From Ruminococcus sp. (GTDB taxonomy: Bacteria > Bacillota > Clostridia > Oscillospirales > Ruminococcaceae), in assembly GCA_015066705.1 (NCBI GenBank), contig SVNV01000002.1, positions 1-64,000 on the forward strand: a stretch of DNA of 64,000 nucleotides, in the 5' to 3' direction. Shown one piece after another: positions 19,743 to 27,244 of the stretch. Under the pieces are notes generated by a model, which made no database searches, was not told the DNA's origin, and was given only the letters and a program-made list of their open reading frames with translations. Positions within the stretch are counted from its first letter, which is position 1. Each line of letters begins with the position of its first letter. The position numbers were made by a program, and so were the translations under genes.

Positions 19743-19756
19743 AGGGACTCGAACCC
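19743..19756 (-). other. isolated tRNA T-arm-like remnant, inverted
   Basis: On the minus strand 14 bases, GGGTTCGAGTCCCT, match the T-arm of the upstream tRNA-Arg exactly, but in the opposite orientation and without a tRNA body. The rest of the 19681-19853 spacer holds only the promoter of the next gene. Confidence 0.45.
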
Positions 19757-19796
19757 GAGAGGGTGCATCTGTTTTTACTTTGTTAATAAATTGTTA

Positions 19797-19825
19797 TTGA
19801 ATGGGGTCAGGCTTAACAATATAAT
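19797..19825 (+). promoter_or_regulatory. promoter of the GH5 lipoprotein gene
   Basis: TTGAAT (19797-19802) and TATAAT (19820-19825) with a 17-bp spacer, 28 bp before the GTG start. Confidence 0.75.
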
Positions 19826-19853
19826 ATAAGTAAATAATCAAGGAGGTGTTCCT

Positions 19854-21722
19854 GTGTTTAAACGATATGTATCAATTTTTCTTGCGGTTATGATGATATT
19901 TACTTTTGTCGGCTGTGATAGTAGCGATAATGGTAAAGACACGACTAAAAATACAAGCAAAACATCTCAGACTCAGCCTGATACCGAAGCTGTAAATACA
20001 ACTTCAACAACCGAGCCTGACAGCACATCAACAACTGTTGATACTACTTTGACCACAACTACTGATAATGCAACAACTACAACGGTCACTACAACAAAGA
20101 AACCTGTTACAACTACTAAAAAATCGGTTACTACAAATAAAAAGCCTGTTGTAGATACTCCTTCTGCAAATAAGTTTATTACTGTTAAGGGAACAAAGCT
20201 CTATCAACCGGACGGCTCGGAATACCTTATAAGAGGTATTGCTTTTGGTAATGAAGTTTGGGGAAATCCTAAGGTCGAGCCAAGAAATCACCACGATGAA
20301 AACAGCTATAAAGAGCTTGCTGAGCTTGGATTTAATTCTGTTCGTTTTTATCTGAACTATGGACTCTTTGAAAGTGATTCAAACCCTTATGTGTACAAGC
20401 AGGCTGGCTTTGACTGGATTGATAAAAACATTGAGTGGGCTAAGAAATACGGAATCAAGCTTGTTCTGAATATGCATTACCCACAGGGTGGTTATCAGTC
20501 TCAGGGTAACGGAATGGCGCTCTGGACAAGTACTGAAAACCAGAACCGTCTTATTGCATTGTGGAAAGAAATTGCAAAGAGATATGCTGACGAAGAATGT
20601 ATTCTCGGATATGGTTTTATAAATGAACCGTATGTACCGACACTTGAAACCACCGAAAAAACGGTTAATCAGGTTAAATCCCTTATGCAGAGAATTACAG
20701 ATGCAGTAAGAACTGTTGATAAAAACCACCTTGTATTTATTGAGCGTATGATGGCATCTAAGGATTCATCAGGAAACTCCCATTGGACAGCAGGTGAATT
20801 CCTTATTGACGATGATAAGGCTGTATACGAATTCCATTCCTACTCTCCACATAGCTTTACGCATCAGGATATGGATTGGGCAGGTACCGAAGGAAAAGTT
20901 ACTGTTTACCCATCATACGACGAAATGACAGCTGATTATAAAAACTATTGGGTTGGCTGTAAAGCGTCTGAATTCAAATATTCAGAAGGCGATTGGCATT
21001 ATTTTGAAAGTGCAAAGGTAACAAGAGGACAGAATTATAATGTTGGCTCAGTTACATTCCTTGCAGGAAGTATAGGCACCGGAAAAACTGTTTATATCGA
21101 TGATGTAGTGATTACAGAATATGATAAGAACGGTAAGGTTCTTAACACCTATAAGTATGGAATGGATGCCGATGATTGTTCTGTTATGTATTTCTGGTCG
21201 GAAGACGGTAAGGGCTCATCAGGCTTTGAAGCAAATATGGGCAGAACTGAAAAAGGCTGTCTGTATATCACTGATACAACTTCAGATGCAAACGCAACAG
21301 GCCTCAGATATGAACTCAAAGAAGGAAGATATTATACAATAAGCGGTTGGGTAAACTACGGCGACTGTACTAATACTTCAAATGTAAAACCGAGAATAGA
21401 CTACGCACTTGCTGAAAATATAATGTATCTTGATAAAGCCTATCTTGAGCATATTCTGCTTCAGGACCTTGATTACTATATCGAAAAGAATGTTCCTGCA
21501 TATATAGGCGAATTCGGAACTTGTCTTAATAGCTTCAAGGATTCAAGAGGCGGTGCTCAGTGGGTAACAGATATGCTTGAACTTCTGGAAAAGTATGATG
21601 TAAACTATAATTATCATACTTATCATGAAAGCGCTTTCGGACTTCACGCAACAAGCGGAAAGATTTCGTCAACCTCAAGAAATGAAGTTTTAGCCGATAT
21701 TTTTAAAAAGTATCAGAAATAA
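19854..21722 (+). CDS. GH5-family endoglucanase-like lipoprotein with an inserted beta-rich domain
   Basis: A 622-residue exported glycoside hydrolase. GTG start behind AGGAGGTG. The lipobox is FVGC with Cys21, followed by a Thr/Ser-rich linker to about residue 105. The GH5 barrel starts at ITVKGTKLYQPDGSEYLIRG; the acid/base is Glu258 in GFINEP, the HxY strand lies at 327-330 and the nucleophile is Glu553 in IGEFGTC. The 295 residues between the two glutamates are far more than usual for GH5, because roughly residues 365-505 form an inserted beta-rich region (YIDDVVITEYDKNG, YYTISGWVNYG) that resembles a CBM4/9-like sandwich. It should cleave beta-glucan or mannan at the cell surface. There is no dockerin. 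Confidence 0.88.
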   Translation: MFKRYVSIFLAVMMIFTFVGCDSSDNGKDTTKNTSKTSQTQPDTEAVNTTSTTEPDSTSTTVDTTLTTTTDNATTTTVTTTKKPVTTTKKSVTTNKKPVVDTPSANKFITVKGTKLYQPDGSEYLIRGIAFGNEVWGNPKVEPRNHHDENSYKELAELGFNSVRFYLNYGLFESDSNPYVYKQAGFDWIDKNIEWAKKYGIKLVLNMHYPQGGYQSQGNGMALWTSTENQNRLIALWKEIAKRYADEECILGYGFINEPYVPTLETTEKTVNQVKSLMQRITDAVRTVDKNHLVFIERMMASKDSSGNSHWTAGEFLIDDDKAVYEFHSYSPHSFTHQDMDWAGTEGKVTVYPSYDEMTADYKNYWVGCKASEFKYSEGDWHYFESAKVTRGQNYNVGSVTFLAGSIGTGKTVYIDDVVITEYDKNGKVLNTYKYGMDADDCSVMYFWSEDGKGSSGFEANMGRTEKGCLYITDTTSDANATGLRYELKEGRYYTISGWVNYGDCTNTSNVKPRIDYALAENIMYLDKAYLEHILLQDLDYYIEKNVPAYIGEFGTCLNSFKDSRGGAQWVTDMLELLEKYDVNYNYHTYHESAFGLHATSGKISSTSRNEVLADIFKKYQK

Positions 21723-21740
21723 TAATTGACTGCATAACAA

Positions 21741-21774
21741 AAAGCCCACTGAAATTTAATTCAGTGGGCTTTTG
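21741..21774. terminator. bidirectional terminator after the GH5 gene
   Basis: AAAGCCCACTGAA (21741-21753) pairs with TTCAGTGGGCTTT (21760-21772), with A and T runs outside, four bases before the end of the minus-strand regulator gene. Confidence 0.9.
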
Positions 21775-21777
21775 GAT

Positions 21778-22758
21778 TTATTCTTTGTCTGTCGGAATGA
21801 GATTTACAATGGTGAGTACAAGTATATAAAGTATTACACCAACAACAACATACGGAATCAACTCGTTCATATTAAAGCTTTCAACGTAGGCTTTAACAAA
21901 AAAGATTGTAGCAAAAATCAACCAGTACGTCATTGAGGCAATGCCTTTTAACTTGTTCTTCTTCTTTTTTTCTTTTGTAAATTCGCCTTCACGAAGAATT
22001 TTCTGCATACTTTCCCAGATAGTACCTGTGTATACGAATTTATATACAGCTATGCTAACGTCTAAGAATAAGAATACCAATCCGAGAAGTACAAGAAGCT
22101 CTTTACCTGTAAAGGATAACGCTATAAGCGGAACAGGGGAGATGACGCACATTATTGTAGCTATAATGTTGCTTTTGTCGTAAACAGGCTTAAATGATTT
22201 CTGCTTTTCCTTTACAAGTCCTGTAACGCCGTATTCGGTTTCAAAATCTTCCTTGTCAAAAAACTCGTATTCGGAACTCCTGAAATCACAGTACAGGAAA
22301 ATTCCCACTGCAACAGCAACAATGCAAAGTAAATAAACAATACCAATGCAGGCTGCTAAGTTTTCAGAAATAGGTAAAAATCCGGTTCCCTGAAGAATTC
22401 CAAGAGAAATTAAAGGTATAGCACAAGTTATGCATAAAACTACTCCCAGTGCAATAAGCTTAGCGTTTTTCTTGCTTAAATCAAGAAATTTGTTTGTAAG
22501 CTCAAGTGAAACTTTTCTGACAAGCGGATTACCGTTATCTTCGGTAAACACCTCATCCTCAATTTCATCTTTAATTAAGTAGTCAGTGGTAACTCCAAAA
22601 AGATTACTCATCTGTAAGATTTTATCAAGGTCAGGTGTGCTTTGTACACCTTCCCATTTTGAAACAGCCTGTCTTGATACATTTAACTTTTCAGCAAGCT
22701 CTTCCTGGGACCAGCCGTTTTTCTTTCTTAAATTTATAATTTTGTCAGCTAAAATCAT
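21778..22758 (-). CDS. membrane-bound XRE-family transcriptional regulator
   Basis: A 326-residue protein with an N-terminal Cro/C1-type HTH (residues 3-60, core WSQEELAEKLNVSRQAVSKWE) and a long C-terminal part with about six hydrophobic segments. The segments are in two groups: LIALGVVLCITCAIPLISLG onward, and MTYWLIFATIFFVKAY onward. ATG 22758 is preferred since GAGGTGAAGG is just upstream; a GTG three codons earlier would lie within that site. Membrane-tethered XRE proteins of this kind usually sense envelope or small-molecule signals, but no target is known here. A palindrome lies in its own leader. Confidence 0.85.
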   Translation of the reverse strand: MILADKIINLRKKNGWSQEELAEKLNVSRQAVSKWEGVQSTPDLDKILQMSNLFGVTTDYLIKDEIEDEVFTEDNGNPLVRKVSLELTNKFLDLSKKNAKLIALGVVLCITCAIPLISLGILQGTGFLPISENLAACIGIVYLLCIVAVAVGIFLYCDFRSSEYEFFDKEDFETEYGVTGLVKEKQKSFKPVYDKSNIIATIMCVISPVPLIALSFTGKELLVLLGLVFLFLDVSIAVYKFVYTGTIWESMQKILREGEFTKEKKKKNKLKGIASMTYWLIFATIFFVKAYVESFNMNELIPYVVVGVILYILVLTIVNLIPTDKE

Positions 22759-22782
22759 ATCCTTCACCTCGTCATTGTTTGT

Positions 22783-22798
22783 GGAAAATCGATTATCC
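22783..22798. promoter_or_regulatory. candidate operator in the XRE gene leader
   Basis: GGAAAATCGATTATCC is palindromic at 14 of 16 positions. It lies between a minus-strand TATACT (22808-22813) and the ribosome binding site of the XRE gene, a natural site for autoregulation. Confidence 0.4.
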
Positions 22799-22959
22799 TA
22801 TGACCAGAGTATAACATTTTAATTGTTTACATACCACCATTTTGACTTTTCAATTTGTCAACCGATAGTTGCAAAACACGAAAAACAGGGGATTTCTAAG
22901 AAAATCACATAATTCAAACAGGCACTTGACTGAATTGTCCGAAAAATTGGAATTTATCG

Positions 22960-23475
22960 TTATAAATCAATATTGATTTCGTACTTATCTTCAATGAGTA
23001 TATAGTTCGCATTATACTTCTGTGCAAGGGCTAACATTTCTGCATTATCTGCCAATACACTCTCTATTGTACACCATTCATCATTCAAACGGTTTTCAAT
23101 GGCATTTGCATATTTCTTTATGTCGGCAAAGTGGTTTCTGATATATTCCTCACTCATTACAAGGCAGAAATATTTGATGTTTTCAAGATATTCGGAGCCG
23201 AAGTCCTTTTGCCAATCAAAAGGAATATAGCAACCTTCAACAATTAAGTTCTGCTTGTTCTCAACAGCAGTTTTTATCATTTCACGAACAATCGGCCACA
23301 GGTATGAAGTCAAATCGCTATCATCACTTATCGGTGTGAGTTTCGTGTTTCCACTACGAATTAACCCCATCTTCAAATGGTCAATGGACAAGTATGGAAA
23401 TTCATATTTTTCAAGCAGTTGCTGGGCAAGTGCTGTTTTTCCCGTGTGGGATGCTCCTGTAATTAATATAATCAT
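22960..23475 (-). CDS. P-loop NTPase, small-kinase-like
   Basis: A 171-residue protein with an N-terminal Walker A loop GASHTGKTALAQQL, then YLSIDHLKMGLIRSG, which looks like a substrate-binding lid/strand of zeta-toxin, shikimate-kinase or phosphoglycerate-kinase-like enzymes. NLIVEGCYIPFDW is a plausible Walker B-like strand. The substrate is not identifiable. It stands alone between an XRE regulator and a tRNA gene, a setting common for acquired genes, but its composition is not clearly foreign. Confidence 0.75.
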   Translation of the reverse strand: MIILITGASHTGKTALAQQLLEKYEFPYLSIDHLKMGLIRSGNTKLTPISDDSDLTSYLWPIVREMIKTAVENKQNLIVEGCYIPFDWQKDFGSEYLENIKYFCLVMSEEYIRNHFADIKKYANAIENRLNDEWCTIESVLADNAEMLALAQKYNANYILIEDKYEINIDL

Positions 23476-23563
23476 TATTGCACCTACAAATCCTTATTTA
23501 TAAAACTGATTATATCATAAAATCCAGGAGTTTTCAATGTTATGACCAAAAATAAACTTCATT

Positions 23564-23600
23564 AAAAAAAGCTTTTATCATTAAGATAAAAGCTTTTTTT
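23564..23600 (-). terminator. terminator of tRNA-Leu
   Basis: A 16-bp A/T-rich perfect stem (23564-23579 with 23585-23600) with a 5-nt loop, directly downstream of the tRNA 3' CCA on the minus strand and ending in a run of T. Confidence 0.85.
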
Positions 23601-23686
23601 GGTGCCGGTGACCGGGGTCGAACCGGTACGTCCTCGCGGACACCAGATTTTGAGTCTGGCACGTCTGCCAATTCCATCACACCGGC
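23600..23686 (-). tRNA. tRNA-Leu (anticodon CAA)
   Basis: An 87-nt class II tRNA: acceptor GCCGGTG pairs with CACCGGC, discriminator A, encoded CCA. The anticodon stem CCAGA/TCTGG has loop CTCAAAA (anticodon complement at 23650-23652), and a long variable arm TGTCCGCGAGGACG is present. It reads UUG. Confidence 0.97.
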
Positions 23687-23875
23687 ACATCACCTAAATA
23701 TTTTATCACAACAAGAGTAGTTTGTCAAGAAGAAAAATCCGTCCTTCAAATTACACATTAAAATATTCTTATAAAATATGAAATGTTATGTAAAAATTAA
23801 TAAGAATTAGTTATTATTTGAAATTTGATAATAGTTTCTGTGCATATTTACTACAAATTAAGCCAAAAATTTTAC

Positions 23876-23904
23876 TTGAAATTTGTTTAATTTTGTGGTA
23901 TAAT
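23876..23904 (+). promoter_or_regulatory. promoter of the CheY/CheX-like pair
   Basis: TTGAAA (23876-23881) and TATAAT (23899-23904) with a 17-bp spacer, 71 bp before the response regulator. The 23687-23875 stretch before it is A/T-rich with no gene seen. Confidence 0.8.
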
Positions 23905-23975
23905 GATGAAGAACTAAAATAGTTTTGTCAAAAAACTGTTTTTTGCTTTAAAAATTTTAAAAGGAGCGCGAGTTT

Positions 23976-24356
23976 ATGTCTTTTTCAAATCTTACTGTTA
24001 TGATATGCGATGACTCTATTTTTGTAAGAAAGAAAATAAAGGATTATATTTCTTCACTTGGAGTTAAAGCAGTATATGAAGTGTGCGATGGTCAGGAAGC
24101 TATCGATAAGTATATGGAATATAAGCCTGACGTTGCATTTATGGATATTGTAATGCCAAGAAAAACAGGTATCGAGGCTGTAACTGAAATTATCCAGATG
24201 GACCCTAATGCTAAGGTTGTTATGGCATCATCAGTTGGTACTCAGAATCACCTTAAGGAAGCTCTTAGTGCTGGCGCATATGAGTTCTTGCAGAAGCCAA
24301 TTTCTAATGAGCAGATTTATAAAATTCTTGAAATCGTTGCAAAGGATGTGAAATAA
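23976..24356 (+). CDS. CheY-like single-domain response regulator
   Basis: A 126-residue receiver domain with no output domain. The acidic pair is in MICDDS, the phosphoacceptor Asp in FMDIVMP, the Thr/Ser switch in VMASSVG and the Lys in FLQKPIS. AAGGAG lies upstream. The gene for a CheX-like protein begins two bases after its stop, so the two are translated together. No CheA kinase, receptor or flagellar gene is nearby, so its phosphodonor is unknown. Confidence 0.92.
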   Translation: MSFSNLTVMICDDSIFVRKKIKDYISSLGVKAVYEVCDGQEAIDKYMEYKPDVAFMDIVMPRKTGIEAVTEIIQMDPNAKVVMASSVGTQNHLKEALSAGAYEFLQKPISNEQIYKILEIVAKDVK

Positions 24357-24358
24357 TA

Positions 24359-25240
24359 ATGTTTGCCCAGTTTTTTGGAAGTTATTTGTTAAATAGTGGA
24401 CTTGTTTCATCTAAGGAGCTTGCACAGGCTCTCGAAGATAAGAAAAATACAAGAATGAAGCTTGGTGTTCTTGCTATTAACGCTAAGCTTATGACAGCTG
24501 AACAGGTTGAAGCTGTACATCAGGCACAGGCTACAATGGATATGCGTTTCGGTGACCTTGCTGTTCACCTTGGATTTATCAAGGCTGAAGATGTTGATAC
24601 ACTTCTTTCACAGCAGCCAACCGATTATCTCCTCCTTGGCCAGACACTTGTAAATAACGGTGTTCTGACAAATCAGCAGTTTGAAACAGCTATCAACGAC
24701 TATAAGCAGTATCATTCACTTTCTGATGACGATATTTCAAATGACCAGAATGCAAAGCTTTCACAGATTATTTCTGAATTCTATCATTTTGAAACAGCAG
24801 AAAACGCTAAGACATATACAGCATATCTTAACCTGCTTTTCAAGAATCTCATCAGATTTATCGGTGATGACTTTACACCACTTGAGGCAAGCGTTGTAAG
24901 AGATTACGATGCAAACTACTTTGTATATCAGTCAGTTTCGGGTAACCTTAACTGTGAAACAGGTATCGAAGGTGAAGAATATCAGTACCTTAAGTTTGCA
25001 AGCAGATTTGCAGGTGAAGATATTCGTGAAGTTGGCGAATTTGCACACGCTGCTGTTGGTGAGTTCCTTAACCTCCATAACGGATTGTTTACAGTTAATC
25101 TTTCCAATGACTTCGGTGTTGAGCTTAACCTCAATCCTCAGGATTATAAAGAAAACCAGACAATTACATATGCAAATTCTGCATTCTGTGTTCCGATTTC
25201 ATTCTCATTCGGAATTATCAACTTTATCATTTCAATCTAA
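24359..25240 (+). CDS. four MshEN-like repeats fused to a CheX/CheC-like phosphatase domain
   Basis: A 293-residue cytosolic protein. Residues 1-120 hold four copies of a helical repeat, starting FGSYLLNSGLVSSKELAQAL, LGVLAINAKLMTAEQVEAV, FGDLAVHLGFIKAEDVDTLL and LGQTLVNNGVLTNQQFETAI. This pattern matches the c-di-GMP-binding MshEN fold of type II secretion ATPases. Residues about 150-293 resemble CheX: an E-x2-N active-site pair (Glu235, Asn238) in the helix AVGEFLNLHNG and a proline 22 residues later. CheX-type proteins dephosphorylate CheY, and the partner gene is immediately upstream. The nucleotide binding is inference. Confidence 0.75.
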   Translation: MFAQFFGSYLLNSGLVSSKELAQALEDKKNTRMKLGVLAINAKLMTAEQVEAVHQAQATMDMRFGDLAVHLGFIKAEDVDTLLSQQPTDYLLLGQTLVNNGVLTNQQFETAINDYKQYHSLSDDDISNDQNAKLSQIISEFYHFETAENAKTYTAYLNLLFKNLIRFIGDDFTPLEASVVRDYDANYFVYQSVSGNLNCETGIEGEEYQYLKFASRFAGEDIREVGEFAHAAVGEFLNLHNGLFTVNLSNDFGVELNLNPQDYKENQTITYANSAFCVPISFSFGIINFIISI

Positions 25241-25250
25241 ATTCAAAATT

Positions 25251-25278
25251 AAAGCCCTGAATTTTTCAGGGCTTTTTT
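25251..25278 (+). terminator. terminator after the CheX-like gene
   Basis: AAAGCCCTGAA and TTCAGGGCTTT form a perfect stem followed by six T's, starting 10 bases after the stop. Confidence 0.9.
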
Positions 25279-25366
25279 ATGTTAAAAATTACTTGCCAGA
25301 ATTCGTTTTAAAAACTGATTTTTTGCATAAATTAAACCTACAAAAACAATTTTCAAGGGGTGTAAA

Positions 25367-25804
25367 ATGCTAAAAACAGTTTTGAGATATTTTACGGTGT
25401 TTGTGTTTGGTGCACTTGCATACGGTCTAATAGAAATAACAGTAAGAGGCTATTCTCATATTTCAATGGGAATCCTTGGCGGACTTACAATGACACTGAT
25501 TACTGTGCTTAATAATGCAAGACGACATGGACTTCCGACTATTGTTCAGCTTCTTGTAACGACGGTTTTTATTACTGCTTCAGAGCTTGTAACTGGCATA
25601 ATTATAAATATAAATATGAAACTCAACGTGTGGGATTATTCAGATATGCCATTTAATTATAAAGGTCAGATTTGTCTGCCTTTTGTTTTTCTGTGGTTTT
25701 TGCTGTCAATTCTCGGAATGTATGTTGACGAAATTCTCAGATGGAAATTCTTTAAAACAGATTATCCGCACCTTCGATTCTTTGCTAAAAACAGAATATC
25801 ATAA
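25367..25804 (+). CDS. CmpB-type membrane protein (putative ABC transporter permease family)
   Basis: A 145-residue protein with four transmembrane segments. The family signature of the PF06541-type 'putative ABC transporter permease' is visible: LAYGLIEITVRGYSHISMG at the start, an ELVTGIIININ helix, NVWDYSDMPFNYKGQICLP and a final WFLLSILGMYVDEILRW. AAGGGGTG lies upstream. No ATPase gene is near, and the family name is historical, so transport is unproven. Confidence 0.85.
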   Translation: MLKTVLRYFTVFVFGALAYGLIEITVRGYSHISMGILGGLTMTLITVLNNARRHGLPTIVQLLVTTVFITASELVTGIIININMKLNVWDYSDMPFNYKGQICLPFVFLWFLLSILGMYVDEILRWKFFKTDYPHLRFFAKNRIS

Positions 25805-25807
25805 AAA

Positions 25808-25830
25808 ATAGCGGTTAACCCCGCTTTTTT
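25808..25830 (+). terminator. terminator after the CmpB-type gene
   Basis: A short stem AGCGG/CCGCT followed by seven T's, starting just after the stop codon. Confidence 0.75.
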
Positions 25831-25893
25831 TGTTCTTAAATTCAGAGTTCAATAATAGTATTAAGTGATAAATAAATTTAAGGACGTGATAAT

Positions 25894-27123
25894 TTGAAAA
25901 GATTTGTATTTCTCGTGGTTAGTACAATAATGCTTTTCACAGCCTGCAGTAGTAAAACAGCCGAAAATCCAAAGAATTCTGAACCTGAAGTTGTCGCCGT
26001 TACAACTAAAACGAAATCTGATTCTGAACTTCAGAACTTGAAATTCAACGTAAATAAATCGTATTTTCCGCTGAATTTCAATGAGGTTAAGGCTGTGTGG
26101 TTTTCATATATAGACCTTGCTGATATGTTGACTGGGAAGTCTGAAACTCAGTTTGAAATAAATATTTCCAAAGCCTTTGAAAAAGTGAAAAGCCTTGGCT
26201 GTAATACGGTCTATGTTCACGTCAGACCTTTTGGTGATGCGTTTTATAATTCGGGTGTTTACCCTCAGACACGTTATTGTGATTATGATGCCCTTGAAAT
26301 TATGGTAAAATCCGCCCATAGCTACGGTCTTTCAATCCACGCATGGGTGAATCCACTAAGATGCGAAAAGGAAAAGTATATTAAAAATTATTCTGACGAA
26401 TTTCTCATTAAAAAGTGGTATTCGGACAAAGCTTATTTCGGGAAATATCTTGTTCAAGTCGAAAACTCCGAACAACTGTGGCTTAACCCTACATACGATG
26501 AGGTGAGAACTATGATTTGCAACGGTGTTTCTGAAATAGTCAGAAACTATAACGTAGACGGAATACATATTGACGACTATTTTTATCCTACAACCGAGGA
26601 AACATTTGATGCTCACGCTTTTTCAGCATCAAAGTCAGTAAGTGTTTCTGATTTTCGTATAGAAAATATAAACCTTCTGGTTTCTCAGATGTATCAGACT
26701 GTTAAATCAGAAAATGAAAAGGTTCAATTCGGTATCTCGCCTCAGGGTAATATTCAGAATAATTACTCAGAGCTTTTTGCTGATGTTAAAAAATGGGCTT
26801 CTGAGAGAGGTTATTGCGATTATATTGTGCCACAGATTTATTACGGCTTTGAAAATCCACACCAACCTTTTGAAAAAGTTTTGCAGGATTGGAACGATAT
26901 GACCTGCAAAGATGTTAAACTAATAGTCGGACTTGCTTACTACAAAATCCACGAGAAAGGTGAATTTTCAGAAAATACCGGAATAATTTCCAGACAGCTT
27001 GAAAAAGTTTTAAACAGTGAAAACAGCGACGGAGTGGCACTTTATAACTATAAAAACATATTTGAAATAAAAAATGAAAATTCTGATGTTGAACTTGCAC
27101 TTTTACGTGGTAAATTGCAGTAA
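25894..27123 (+). CDS. GHL10-family glycosylhydrolase-like lipoprotein
   Basis: A 409-residue lipoprotein (lipobox FTAC, Cys18) starting at TTG 25894 behind AAGGACGTG. After a short linker the PF02638 'family 10 glycosylhydrolase-like' barrel begins at VKAVWFSYIDLADML. It includes GCNTVYVHVRPFGDAFY, HAWVNPLR, QLWLNPTYDEVR and NVDGIHIDDYFYPTT, the family hallmark with Asp pairs likely in catalysis. Members act on peptidoglycan or glycan side chains; some hydrolyse MurNAc-containing polymers. The substrate is not determined here. Confidence 0.87.
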   Translation: MKRFVFLVVSTIMLFTACSSKTAENPKNSEPEVVAVTTKTKSDSELQNLKFNVNKSYFPLNFNEVKAVWFSYIDLADMLTGKSETQFEINISKAFEKVKSLGCNTVYVHVRPFGDAFYNSGVYPQTRYCDYDALEIMVKSAHSYGLSIHAWVNPLRCEKEKYIKNYSDEFLIKKWYSDKAYFGKYLVQVENSEQLWLNPTYDEVRTMICNGVSEIVRNYNVDGIHIDDYFYPTTEETFDAHAFSASKSVSVSDFRIENINLLVSQMYQTVKSENEKVQFGISPQGNIQNNYSELFADVKKWASERGYCDYIVPQIYYGFENPHQPFEKVLQDWNDMTCKDVKLIVGLAYYKIHEKGEFSENTGIISRQLEKVLNSENSDGVALYNYKNIFEIKNENSDVELALLRGKLQ

Positions 27124-27177
27124 TCATTTGTGCAAATAGTAGAAAAATGAAATTTTGAAAATTTTTCTTGCATTTTA

Positions 27178-27206
27178 TTGACTTTTACGCTGAAAAGTAT
27201 TATAAT
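27178..27206 (+). promoter_or_regulatory. gdhA promoter
   Basis: TTGACT (27178-27183) and TATAAT (27201-27206) with a 17-bp spacer, 38 bp before the start codon. Confidence 0.85.
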
Positions 27207-27244
27207 GGAAAAGTAAATTTTTATATTAAAAGTGAGGTAATATT

